Shown: piece by piece, positions 1 to 7,432 of the stretch | How the letters are laid out: the number at the start of each line of letters is the position of its first letter | Position numbering within the stretch: the stretch's first letter is position 1 | NCBI GenBank assembly: GCA_002343685.1 | Contig: DDRS01000034.1 | Location: 179,991 to 199,050, forward strand | Origin: Thiobacillus denitrificans | GTDB taxonomy: Bacteria; Pseudomonadota; Gammaproteobacteria; Burkholderiales; Thiobacillaceae | Length of the DNA stretch: 19,060 nt | Direction: 5' to 3' | Program-made: the position numbers and the translations under genes | Notes under the pieces: model-generated | What the model was told of the DNA's origin: nothing | The model's input: the letters and a program-made list of their open reading frames with translations, nothing else | Databases searched by the model: none

Positions 1-810
1 GGCTTCGGCGACCGCCGCAAGGCGATGCTGGAAGACATGGCCATCCTCACCGGCGGCACCGTGATCGCCGAGGAAGTCGGCCTGAGCCTGGAAAAGGCCA
101 CCCTGCAGGATCTCGGCCGCGCCAAGCGCATCGAAGTCGGCAAGGAAAACACCACCATCATCGACGGCGCCGGCGATGCCAACGCGATCAAGGGCCGTAT
201 CGCCCAGATCAACAAGCAGATCGACGAAGTCACCAGCGACTACGACAGGGAGAAGCTGCAGGAACGCAAGGCCAAGCTGGCCGGCGGCGTCGCAGTGATC
301 AAGGTTGGCGCCGCCACCGAAGTCGAGATGAAGGAGAAGAAGGCCCGCGTGGAAGACGCGCTGCACGCCACCCGTGCCGCCGTTGAAGAAGGCATCGTCC
401 CCGGCGGCGGCGTCGCGCTGCTGCGCGCCAAAGCCGTCGCCGCCGCAGTCAAGGGCGACAACCACGACCAGGACGCCGGCGTGAAGATCGTGCTGCGCGC
501 GATCGAGGAGCCACTGCGCCAGATCGTCAAGAACTGCGGCGAAGAGCCCTCGGTCGTCGTCAACAAGGTGCTGGAAGGCAAGGGCAACTTCGGCTACAAC
601 GCCGGCACCGGCGAATACGGCGACATGATGGCGATGGGCGTGCTCGACCCCACCAAGGTCACCCGCACCGCGCTACAGAACGCCTCGTCGATCGCCGGCC
701 TGATGCTGACCACCGACTGCATGGTCGCCGACTTGCCGGAAGACAAGCCGGCCATGCCGATGGGCGGCGCCGACATGGGCGGGATGGGTGGCATGGGCGG
801 TATGATGTAA
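1..810 (+). CDS. groEL: 60 kDa chaperonin GroEL, C-terminal part (5' end outside window)
   Basis: GroEL is the ATP-driven ring chaperonin that folds cytosolic proteins with GroES. The reading frame is open from base 1, beginning GFGDRRKAML, so the gene is cut by the window edge and about 269 residues remain of a usual ~548. Visible family landmarks are GGTVIAEE, TSDYDREKLQER, the GGVAVIKVGAATE stretch, VEDALHATRAAVEEG (which carries the aspartate needed for ATP hydrolysis), NCGEEPSVV, GILDPTKV-like VLDPTKVTR, and the Gly-Met-rich tail ending GGMGGMGGMM. The tail is typical of bacterial GroEL and lines the cavity floor. The gene is followed by a strong terminator, so it is the last gene of its unit; groES is expected upstream, outside the window. 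Identity is essentially certain. Confidence 0.98.
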   Translation, partial: GFGDRRKAMLEDMAILTGGTVIAEEVGLSLEKATLQDLGRAKRIEVGKENTTIIDGAGDANAIKGRIAQINKQIDEVTSDYDREKLQERKAKLAGGVAVIKVGAATEVEMKEKKARVEDALHATRAAVEEGIVPGGGVALLRAKAVAAAVKGDNHDQDAGVKIVLRAIEEPLRQIVKNCGEEPSVVVNKVLEGKGNFGYNAGTGEYGDMMAMGVLDPTKVTRTALQNASSIAGLMLTTDCMVADLPEDKPAMPMGGADMGGMGGMGGMM

Positions 811-861
811 GGAAAGCAAACGCCTGCCCGTTTAACCCGTTTCGGGTTTTCAAGCAGTCCC

Positions 862-890
862 AAAGCCCCGCTTCGGCGGGGCTTTTTTTT
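862..890 (+). terminator. Intrinsic terminator of groEL
   Basis: A perfect 10-bp stem AAAGCCCCGC/GCGGGGCTTT with a TTCG tetraloop is followed by a run of eight T. It lies about 50 bases after the groEL stop codon. This is a textbook rho-independent terminator. Confidence 0.95.
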
Positions 891-1034
891 ATCCAGCAAA
901 TCCTCTTGGCAATCGGCGTCTGTCGGCGTTTTTTACGTTCCAGTATCAAATGCCCCATGCCTGATGCAAACATCCCACGGGAAAATTCAACAAGCTATTG
1001 ATTAACCAGATGAACCAAAGATCAAACCATCTGA

Positions 1035-1050
1035 TGGCCCGGTATTTGCT
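1035..1050 (+). promoter_or_regulatory. Sigma-54 (-24/-12) promoter candidate of the PEP-CTERM gene
   Basis: The sequence TGGCCC-GGTAT-TTGCT matches the sigma-54 consensus TGGCAC-N5-TTGCW with one mismatch. The spacing is exact: the -24 GG is at 1036-1037 and the -12 GC at 1048-1049. The expected start is near 1061, giving a leader of about 24 bases ahead of the SD at 1072-1080. A weak inverted repeat (CAGATG 1007-1012 / CATCTG 1028-1033) lies just upstream, but no activator site is established. PEP-CTERM genes are known to be controlled through RpoN and the PrsK/PrsR system in some betaproteobacteria, which fits this match. Confidence 0.72.
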
Positions 1051-1084
1051 GTGCGATGGGAAACGTCCAACAAGGGAGAAATGA

Positions 1085-1924
1085 ATGAAAACGATCAAAC
1101 AGCTTGCAGCTGCCGCCTGCATCCTCACCCTGGCGGGGCAGGCCGGTGCTGCAGTCATCAGCTACCCGGATTTTTCCAGCGTGGCCGGTCTCACACTCAA
1201 TGGCAATGCCGCTCAGGTGGGCAACGTACTGCGGCTGACGCCTGCGGATTATGGCCAGTCGGGCAGCGCCTTCTCGACCAGCACGGTTTCCCTTGCCTCC
1301 AACGCCTCGTTCAGCACCTTCTTCCAGTTTCGCTTCACCAATCCCGGCGGCGCCTGCGATGGTCAAGGATGTGGCGCTGACGGCCTGGTGTTCGTCGTAC
1401 AGACCGTCGGCAACAACGTCGGCGGCGCTGGCGGCGGCATTGGCTATGCCGGCATCAACAACAGCGTCGGCATCGAATTCGACACATGGAACAATGGCGC
1501 CGGCGACAACAACAGCAGCAACCACATCGGCGTCGATGTCAACGGCAGCGTCGATTCGATCGTCCTTGCCGAAGTGACCGAAGCCGACATGAACAATGGC
1601 GACATCTGGAACGCGTGGATCGACTACGACGGCAGCACCAATCTGCTGGAAGCCCGCCTGGGCCGTTCCGCTGTACGCCCTACCAGCGCCATTCTGTCAC
1701 TGACGCGCAATCTGGCGAGCGATCTGGGTACTACCAATGCTTTCGTCGGCTTTACGTCTGGCACCGGTGCGGCGTACGCCAATCACGATGTTCTCAGCTG
1801 GACGCTGGAAGACCGCTTCGCACCGATTGGCGGGGGCGGAAACTCCGTACCTGAACCGGGATCGCTGCTGCTGCTGGGTACGGGGCTGGTACTTACTCGC
1901 GTCATGCGTAAACGCGCAAACTGA
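1085..1924 (+). CDS. PEP-CTERM sorted exoprotein with legume-type lectin domain
   Basis: This is a secreted protein of 279 residues. It has a Sec signal peptide (about residues 1-23: MKTIK, hydrophobic core, cleavage around AGAA). A beta-rich domain of the L-type/legume lectin kind fills most of the rest; GIEFDTW followed by D-N-N-x-S-x-NHIGVDVNG resembles the metal- and sugar-binding region of legume lectins. At the C terminus a PEP-CTERM anchor begins VPEPGS (about 255-260) and continues with a hydrophobic helix and the basic end RVMRKRAN. Such anchors are processed by exosortase and go with exopolysaccharide and floc formation. The start at 1085 is chosen over the out-of-frame ATG at 1081 because it gives the signal peptide, with AAGGGAGAA at 1072-1080. 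It is a single-gene unit between a sigma-54-type promoter and a terminator. The ligand is unknown. Confidence 0.9.
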   Translation: MKTIKQLAAAACILTLAGQAGAAVISYPDFSSVAGLTLNGNAAQVGNVLRLTPADYGQSGSAFSTSTVSLASNASFSTFFQFRFTNPGGACDGQGCGADGLVFVVQTVGNNVGGAGGGIGYAGINNSVGIEFDTWNNGAGDNNSSNHIGVDVNGSVDSIVLAEVTEADMNNGDIWNAWIDYDGSTNLLEARLGRSAVRPTSAILSLTRNLASDLGTTNAFVGFTSGTGAAYANHDVLSWTLEDRFAPIGGGGNSVPEPGSLLLLGTGLVLTRVMRKRAN

Positions 1925-1942
1925 ATCGTTTCGCAACCTTTG

Positions 1943-1971
1943 AAGCGGTGGCAGTTGCCCACCGCTTTTTT
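1943..1971 (+). terminator. Intrinsic terminator of the PEP-CTERM gene
   Basis: Stem AAGCGGTGG (1943-1951) / CCACCGCTT (1959-1967) with a 7-base loop, followed by a T run to 1971. It lies 19 bases after the stop codon. Confidence 0.93.
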
Positions 1972-2067
1972 ATGGGCGCCGTTGCCTGACCGATAGCTCG
2001 CCTTGCGGAATACGCCGGCACCTGACGATAATGGGCCACGAACCAGAAGACACGCCGAGGGGAAACG

Positions 2068-3957
2068 ATGTCGGAGGCTGCCAATTCACTGATTCAGGCC
2101 ACCGTTGAGCACCTGAGCCAGTTTGCGCCGTTTGACCAGATGGCCCGTGAAGACCTGCTGTGGATGGCCCGGAAACTGACGCTAGGCTATTTTGCAAAGG
2201 GTGAAGTGATCCTCTCGCCCGGACAGACCGACCCGCTTCCTTTCCTCATCATCAAACAAGGCATCGTGCAGGGCGAGCAAGGTATCGCCCAAACGCAGGA
2301 GGACAGTGCCTGGCTGGAGCTGCACGAGGGCGAGTGCTTCCCGCTGGGCGCACTGCTCGCCGATCGCCCCGTCACCAGCGTCTACCGTGCCAGCAGCGAT
2401 GTCTTTTGCTATGCCTTGCCGGCTGGGGACTTCCTGCAGCTGACCCGCCTCAGCGCAGCCTTCCACGATTTCTGCACCCGCCGCATCGCCAATCTGCTCG
2501 AACAATCGAAGCACCTCATCCAGGCGGGCTATTCCAAGGCCAGTTCGGAACAGCAGTCGATGAGCAGCAGTCTCGCGTCCGTCATCCGGCGCGAGCCGGT
2601 GACCTGCGCCCCGGACACGTCCATCCGGCAGGCGCTGCAGCGCATGGAGGACCATGGCGTGGGCGCCATGGTTGCCGTGGAATCCCTTGTTCCCAAGGGG
2701 ATCCTTACCTTGCACGACGTGTTGAGCCGCGTGGCCCTGGCCGGAATGGATCTCGACGAACCCGTCATCCGCATCATGAGCACGAATCTCATCACCCTGC
2801 CGCCCCATGCGGCCGCCCACGAGGCCGCCCTCGCCATGGCCAAACAGGGTATTCGTCATGTGCTGGTCACCGACAGCGGCCGTCTGACCGGCGTGATATC
2901 GGAAAAGGATTTGTTCAGCCTGCAGCGCGTCGGGCTGAGCCGGATCAGCACGGCCATCCGCCATGCACCCGATCTTGCGTTGCTCAAGCAATGCGCGCGC
3001 GACATCCAGCAGCTTGCCCGCAACATGCTGGCCCAGGGCGTAGCCGCCGAGCAGCTGACCCAGATCATCACGACGCTCAATGACCTGCTGACTACACGCA
3101 TCATCGAACTGGAACTGCGGGAGAGCCCGGCTCGGGGCATCGAATTCTGCTGGCTGGCGCTCGGCTCCGAAGGCCGCTTCGAGCAGACGCTGAACACGGA
3201 CCAGGACAACGGCATCATCTTCGCGCTCAAGGACAACCAGGATCCGGCCGCGTTGCGTGCGGTGCTGCTGCCCTTTGCCAAACGCATCAATCTTGCCCTC
3301 GCGGAGTGCGGGTTTCCGCTGTGCGGCGGTGACGTCATGGCGTCGAACCCGAAATGGTGCCTGTCGCTCGATGAATGGCAGACCACGTTCGACAAATGGA
3401 TCTACCACGGCGGTCCGATGGATCTGCTGCACTCGACCATCTTCTTCGACTTCCGTCCGCTCTACGGTGCCACCCACCTGGGGACGGCGCTACGCGAATG
3501 GCTGCAGGCAGCCGCGCCGCAGAACTCGCGCTTCCTCCACCAGCTTGCCGTCAATGCCTTGCGCAACCGACCGCCCCTCGGCATGGTGCGCGATTTCGTG
3601 ACGGGAGACGATCACACCATCGACCTCAAGATGAACGGCATCACCCCTTTCGTCGATGCCGCGCGGATTTTCAGCCTGGCGACCGGCGGCACGCACACCA
3701 ACACGCTGCAGCGCCTGCGCGAGATCGCCCTTCCCTTGAATATCAGCACGCGCGACGTCGACGCCTACTGCCAGGCCTTCCTGTTCATTCAATTGCTGCG
3801 CCTGCGCCTGCATCACGTGCAAAGCGAGCAGGGCACGACGCTCACCAACCGAGTGGATCCCGACACGCTCAACAACCTGGATCAGCGCATTCTCAAGGAA
3901 GCCTTTCGCCAGGCGCGCAAGCTGCAGACCAAGCTGGGCCTGGACTACCAGGTATGA
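2068..3957 (+). CDS. cNMP-binding / CBS / DUF294 nucleotidyltransferase-like regulatory protein
   Basis: A 629-residue cytosolic multidomain protein. Residues about 15-130 form a cyclic-nucleotide-binding-like domain (YFAKGEVILSPG near the N terminus). Residues about 165-290 are two CBS motifs, one ending GILTLHDVLSRV and the other GVISEKDLF. Residues about 360-480 are the DUF294 domain with a GlnD-like nucleotidyltransferase signature: GSEGRFEQ near 367-374, then TDQDN near 379-383 with two acidic metal-ligand candidates. The remainder is the DUF294 C-terminal substrate-binding-like domain. The start has the SD GAGGGGAAA just upstream. The stop overlaps the next gene's start as ATGA, so translation is coupled. 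In many proteobacteria this protein sits beside an SSS symporter/DUF4212 pair, as it does here. By inference it senses nucleotides and modifies or regulates a partner, but the target is unknown. Confidence 0.9.
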   Translation: MSEAANSLIQATVEHLSQFAPFDQMAREDLLWMARKLTLGYFAKGEVILSPGQTDPLPFLIIKQGIVQGEQGIAQTQEDSAWLELHEGECFPLGALLADRPVTSVYRASSDVFCYALPAGDFLQLTRLSAAFHDFCTRRIANLLEQSKHLIQAGYSKASSEQQSMSSSLASVIRREPVTCAPDTSIRQALQRMEDHGVGAMVAVESLVPKGILTLHDVLSRVALAGMDLDEPVIRIMSTNLITLPPHAAAHEAALAMAKQGIRHVLVTDSGRLTGVISEKDLFSLQRVGLSRISTAIRHAPDLALLKQCARDIQQLARNMLAQGVAAEQLTQIITTLNDLLTTRIIELELRESPARGIEFCWLALGSEGRFEQTLNTDQDNGIIFALKDNQDPAALRAVLLPFAKRINLALAECGFPLCGGDVMASNPKWCLSLDEWQTTFDKWIYHGGPMDLLHSTIFFDFRPLYGATHLGTALREWLQAAAPQNSRFLHQLAVNALRNRPPLGMVRDFVTGDDHTIDLKMNGITPFVDAARIFSLATGGTHTNTLQRLREIALPLNISTRDVDAYCQAFLFIQLLRLRLHHVQSEQGTTLTNRVDPDTLNNLDQRILKEAFRQARKLQTKLGLDYQV

Positions 3958-4661
3958 GCTGGCTGCTGGATCGGCTCGTTGGCAGGAAGCCGGACCTGAC
4001 CCCGCCACAAATGCAGCGCCTGGCCACCTGGCAGGCGCTGCCGCCGCCGCGTCAGGACGCGCCTTTCAACGAAAGCCGTTACGTGGTGGTGGACGTGGAA
4101 AGCAGCGGGCTCAATATCAGCCGCGATCGCCTGATCGCGATTGGCGCTGTCGCGGTGACGAACGGACGCATCCGGCTGGACGACAGTTTTGAAATCGTAT
4201 TGCAACAGGCGCAGGTCAGCGAAAAGGACAACATCCTGATCCATGGGATCGGCGGCACCGCCCAGCGGGAGGGCATGGCGGCGGCCGATGCCCTGCTCGC
4301 CTTTCTCGAATACCTGGGCAAGGATCCGCTCATTGCCTTTCACGTCGCGTTCGACGAGTCGATGATCGGCCGGGCCATGCGCACCTTTCTTGGGCTCGAT
4401 TTCCGGCATGCCTGGGCCGACCTAGCGTATGTGGCACCCGCACTGCACCCACAGCTTGCACGGCGCTATCGCACGCTGGATGACTGGATGGGCCGGTTCG
4501 GGATCGGCAATTACGCCCGTCACAACGCCTTGGCCGATGCCCTGTCCACGGCCGAACTGCTGCTGGCGTTGCGCCCCGGCCTGGCGCCGCGCGGGATGGC
4601 CAGTTTCGGGGGCCTGAAGCGGCTGGAACAGGAACACAGGCGGCAAACCCTGTCGGTCTGA
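3954..4661 (+). CDS. DEDDh 3'-5' exonuclease, DNA polymerase III epsilon-like
   Basis: A 235-residue protein with an RNase T / DnaQ-type exonuclease fold. All five DEDDh residues can be placed: D47 and E49 in VVVDVESSG, D134 in FHVAFDES (after H130), H190 in ARHNAL and D195 in LADAL. The start is the ATG at 3954, overlapping the stop of the upstream gene (ATGA). The longer open frame upstream lies inside the DUF294 gene and is not coding. It lacks the C-terminal alpha-binding region of true DnaQ, and its place beside a CBS/DUF294 gene fits the stand-alone exonuclease family of acetate-type transporter loci. Substrate and role are unproven; nucleotide-signal or nucleic-acid turnover are both possible. 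Confidence 0.9.
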   Translation: MSWLLDRLVGRKPDLTPPQMQRLATWQALPPPRQDAPFNESRYVVVDVESSGLNISRDRLIAIGAVAVTNGRIRLDDSFEIVLQQAQVSEKDNILIHGIGGTAQREGMAAADALLAFLEYLGKDPLIAFHVAFDESMIGRAMRTFLGLDFRHAWADLAYVAPALHPQLARRYRTLDDWMGRFGIGNYARHNALADALSTAELLLALRPGLAPRGMASFGGLKRLEQEHRRQTLSV

Positions 4662-4677
4662 CGACCATGCAAAAACA

Positions 4678-4703
4678 AAGGCCCCCGCCGCAGCGGGGGC
4701 CTT
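4678..4703. terminator. Bidirectional intrinsic terminator between convergent genes
   Basis: An 11-bp perfect stem AAGGCCCCCGC (4678-4688) / GCGGGGGCCTT (4693-4703) with loop CGCA. On the minus strand it is followed by a T-rich tail (RC of 4671-4679, TTTGTTTTT). On the plus strand the tail is weaker (TTGCCGTTT). It separates the exonuclease gene from the convergent symporter gene. Confidence 0.9.
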
Positions 4704-4724
4704 GCCGTTTCACCCGTTATGGGT

Positions 4725-6536
4725 TCAGTGGGCCTGGGCGGTACCGGCACCCCTCGGATAGCGGATACTTTCGACCAGGTGCTGGATATGATCCGGGCAC
4801 GCGGGCGTCAGCTTCATCACTACGAAAGACACGGCGAAGTTCAGGATCATGCCGACGACGCCGATGCCTTCCGGCGAGATGCCGAACAGCCATTCGGTAT
4901 CGGGCACCTTGGGCATGCCCAGCAGCACATCGCGCTTGAAGTAGACGATGTAGGCCAGGGTGAACACCAGGCCGGTCAGCATGCCGGCGATGGCGCCGCC
5001 GCGGTTCATCGACTTGCTGAAGATGCCCATGACGATGGTCGGGAACAGCGAAGCACAGGCCAGACCGAAGGCGAACGCCACCACTTGCGCGACGAAGCCC
5101 GGCGGGTTGTAGCCGAGGTAGCCGGCCACGAGCACCGCGACGGCGGCAGCGACACGGCCCGCCATCAATTCGCCTTTCTCGGAAATGTCCTTGGCGAACA
5201 CACCTTTCATCAGGTCGTGCGAGATGGCGGAGGAAATCACCAGCAGCAGGCCGGCGGCGGTAGACAGCGCAGCGGCGATACCCCCGGCGGCGATCAGGGC
5301 GATCACCCAGTTGGGCAGGCCGGCGATTTCAGGGTTGGCCAGCACCATGATGTCATTGTCGACCTTGCCGGTGAATTTACCCTTGGCCTCGGAGCCGAGT
5401 TCGTTACCCTTCCAGCCGGCGGCTTCCACCTTGGCCAGGAACGCAGGATCCTTGCTCTTGTCGTTGTAGTACTGGATGCGGCCGTCGCCGTTCTTATCTT
5501 CCCACTTGATCAGGCCGGTCTTCTCCCAGCGTTTCATCCAGTCGGGGCGGGACTCGCCAACGATGCTGGCATCGGGGGCGAACATGTCGCCGCTGCTGGC
5601 CACAGCGGTGTTCACCGTGGCATGCAGGTTGTAGCGGGCCATGGCGCCGACTGCCGGTGCGGTGGTGTAGAGAATGGCGATAAAGACCAGCGCCCAGCCG
5701 GCCGACAGACGGGCATCATGCACCTTGGGCACCGTGAAGAAACGCACGATCACGTGGGGCAGACCCGCGGTACCGGCCATCAGCGCCAGGGTGATGCAGA
5801 ACACGTCGATCATGGTCTTGTTGCCGGTGGTATAGGCGGCAAAACCCAGATCGGTCACGGTCTTGTTCAGCTTGTCGAGGAAGTACATGTCCCCCATGTG
5901 ACCACCGAGGCCAAGCTGCGGGAACACGTTGCCGGAGATCTGCAGCGAGATGAACACCGCCGGGATGGTGTAGGCGAAGATCAGCACGCAGTACTGCGCT
6001 ACCTGGGTGTAGGTGATGCCCTTCATGCCGCCGAGCACGGCGTAGAAGAACACCAGACCCATGCCGATGATCAGGCCGGTCGTGATGTCCACTTCGAGGA
6101 AGCGGGAGAACACGATGCCGACGCCGCGCATCTGGCCGGCAACGTAGGTGAAGGAGATGAAGATCAGGCAGATCACCGCGACGATCCGTGCCGTCTGCGA
6201 GTAATACCGGTCGCCGATGAACTCGGGCACGGTGAACTTGCCGAACTTGCGCAGGTAAGGGGCAAGCAATACGGCCAGTAGCACGTAGCCGCCGGTCCAG
6301 CCCATCAGGTAGACCGAGCCGCCATAGCCAAGAAAGGCGATCAGGCCGGCCATCGAGATGAACGAGGCGGCGGACATCCAGTCAGCGCCGGTCGCCATGC
6401 CGTTGATGATCGGGTGAACACCGCCACCGGCGATGTAGAACTCCTTGGTGGTGCCGGCGCGCGCCCAGATGGCGATGCCGATGTAGAGGGCGAACGACAG
6501 GCCCACCACGACGAAAGTCAGGGTTTTCAGATCCAT
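4725..6536 (-). CDS. Sodium:solute symporter (SSS), acetate-permease-like large subunit
   Basis: A 603-residue polytopic inner-membrane protein of the SSS family, of the ActP-like VC_2705-type subfamily that pairs with DUF4212 proteins. Family marks are FYIAGGGVHPIINGMATGADWMSAASF near the N terminus (the SSS core), GGMKGITYTQVAQ, and AALSTAAGLLLVISSAISHD. It probably imports acetate or a similar small carboxylate with Na+ or H+; the substrate is inferred, not shown. An extra hydrophilic stretch at about residues 320-405 lengthens it relative to E. coli ActP (~549) and contains an EF-hand-like loop beginning DKNGDG at residue 347. The start has GGAG (in GAGGAGAC) upstream on the minus strand. 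The small-subunit gene ends 24 bases upstream, making one operon. It is convergent with the cNMP/CBS/DUF294 regulator unit. Confidence 0.93.
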   Translation of the reverse strand: MDLKTLTFVVVGLSFALYIGIAIWARAGTTKEFYIAGGGVHPIINGMATGADWMSAASFISMAGLIAFLGYGGSVYLMGWTGGYVLLAVLLAPYLRKFGKFTVPEFIGDRYYSQTARIVAVICLIFISFTYVAGQMRGVGIVFSRFLEVDITTGLIIGMGLVFFYAVLGGMKGITYTQVAQYCVLIFAYTIPAVFISLQISGNVFPQLGLGGHMGDMYFLDKLNKTVTDLGFAAYTTGNKTMIDVFCITLALMAGTAGLPHVIVRFFTVPKVHDARLSAGWALVFIAILYTTAPAVGAMARYNLHATVNTAVASSGDMFAPDASIVGESRPDWMKRWEKTGLIKWEDKNGDGRIQYYNDKSKDPAFLAKVEAAGWKGNELGSEAKGKFTGKVDNDIMVLANPEIAGLPNWVIALIAAGGIAAALSTAAGLLLVISSAISHDLMKGVFAKDISEKGELMAGRVAAAVAVLVAGYLGYNPPGFVAQVVAFAFGLACASLFPTIVMGIFSKSMNRGGAIAGMLTGLVFTLAYIVYFKRDVLLGMPKVPDTEWLFGISPEGIGVVGMILNFAVSFVVMKLTPACPDHIQHLVESIRYPRGAGTAQAH

Positions 6537-6560
6537 TGTGCTGTCTCCTCGGTGTTGTGC

Positions 6561-6827
6561 TTATTCTTCGTGAACATCATGCTCGCGGTCGATCTTGTCC
6601 ATGCGGCGCGCATACCAGAAGATCAGGCCGACGAAGACGAAGATGGAACCCTGCTGGGCAAACCAGAAGCCCAGGGGATAACCGCCGAGGTGAATGCCGT
6701 CGAGCGCATCGCGGAACAGGATGCCGGCACCGAACGAAACAACGAACCAGATAACGAGTGTTATGACAAGTAGCCGGAGCGTTGCACTCCAGTACGCTTT
6801 TGCATCAAAGTCTTGTGGCTTGGACAT
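6561..6827 (-). CDS. DUF4212 small subunit of the sodium:solute symporter
   Basis: An 88-residue membrane protein with two hydrophobic helices (about 15-37 and 50-68) and a charged tail. It matches the family of putative solute:sodium symporter small subunits, with YWSATLRLL near the start and GYPLGFWFAQQGSIFVFV before the second helix. The start at 6827 (MSKPQDF) is preferred over the upstream in-frame codon at 6866 because GGGAGGAGAA lies a proper distance before it. The gene is 24 bases upstream of the symporter gene and presumably forms a complex with it. The function of the small subunit is not established in general. Confidence 0.92.
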   Translation of the reverse strand: MSKPQDFDAKAYWSATLRLLVITLVIWFVVSFGAGILFRDALDGIHLGGYPLGFWFAQQGSIFVFVGLIFWYARRMDKIDREHDVHEE

Positions 6828-6914
6828 CGACAGTTCTCCTCCCTGGTGGCTGTGATTTATGAACAAGTTGGTACTTGCTTGGGTTTATATGTTATTTCGC
6901 GCACTCTACACCTT

Positions 6915-6930
6915 TGCAACGGTATAGCCC
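6915..6930 (-). promoter_or_regulatory. Weak sigma-54-like match upstream of the symporter operon
   Basis: On the minus strand GGGCTAT-ACCG-TTGCA keeps the invariant GG and GC at 12-base spacing and a good -12 box, but the -24 box has several mismatches. The leader to the DUF4212 start would be about 75 bases. No activator site is recognised. Recorded as a candidate only. Confidence 0.25.
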
Positions 6931-6997
6931 ATCCGGCTGGCCGGCGATAGTCAATTCAAACCATTCCCCGGAAAGCCCCGGTGCGCTTTCTGGAAGG

Positions 6998-7342
6998 TCA
7001 GGCGATCGCGCGCCGACTCCTGGCGCGCTGCACAACAACCTGCAGGGCAAAATAATAGCTCCAGATAATGAATGCCGTCAGTCCCGACCAGATTGCAAAC
7101 GGCAGACCGATCAGCAGGACCAGTACCCCCACCGCAAGCAGCCCCGCCCCGCACAGTCCATTGATGCCCAGGACGACAGGAGCCCAGCGTTTCCCTTCCT
7201 GAATCGACCGGCCGCGCCAATCCGCCACATAGCGATAATCCCTGCGCACCGCGATGGACCAGGCGCGGAAAAGCATGCCGATTCCCAAGGGGAAAATGCC
7301 GACGAACATCAAGCGGGCAAGCCAGACAAACCAGTCATCCAT
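6998..7342 (-). CDS. Small integral membrane protein, function unknown
   Basis: A 114-residue protein with three probable membrane helices: about residues 5-27, 55-80 and 85-105. A basic, polar loop between the first two (RRDYRYVADWRGRS) and a basic C-terminal tail (RARSRR) suggest cytosolic loops by the positive-inside rule. The start at 7342 has only a weak GGA-type SD. It lies between the nif operon's end and the symporter operon, both on the same strand, with gaps of 90 and 170 bases, so it is probably its own unit. I do not recognise a family. Confidence 0.7.
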   Translation of the reverse strand: MDDWFVWLARLMFVGIFPLGIGMLFRAWSIAVRRDYRYVADWRGRSIQEGKRWAPVVLGINGLCGAGLLAVGVLVLLIGLPFAIWSGLTAFIIWSYYFALQVVVQRARSRRAIA

Positions 7343-7397
7343 GCGTTATCCAGTTTTGCGTATGAGCCAGAAACCGCATGCTCACTCATCCTTGGGC

Positions 7398-7425
7398 CGC
7401 TTGCAACCACCCCGCCATGCAAGCG
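7398..7425 (-). terminator. Hairpin after draG, possible end of the nif operon
   Basis: An 8-bp inverted repeat CGCTTGCA/TGCAAGCG with a 12-base loop lies 7 bases after the draG stop codon. There is no T run, so it may be an RNA-stabilising or partial termination hairpin instead of a classical terminator. Confidence 0.4.
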
Positions 7426-7432
7426 CGCGGCG

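Noticed and set aside
2182..3477. Minus-strand open frame of 431 codons
   Set aside because: Antisense shadow of the cNMP/CBS/DUF294 gene in GC-rich DNA.
4719..6281. Long plus-strand open frame of 520 codons
   Set aside because: It lies antisense to the symporter gene, has His/Gly/Asp-rich shadow composition and no family features.
6856..6882. Short inverted repeat CAAGT-ACCA-ACTTG upstream of the symporter operon
   Set aside because: Could be an operator, but it is only five base pairs per arm and no regulator or -10/-35 pair can be tied to it.
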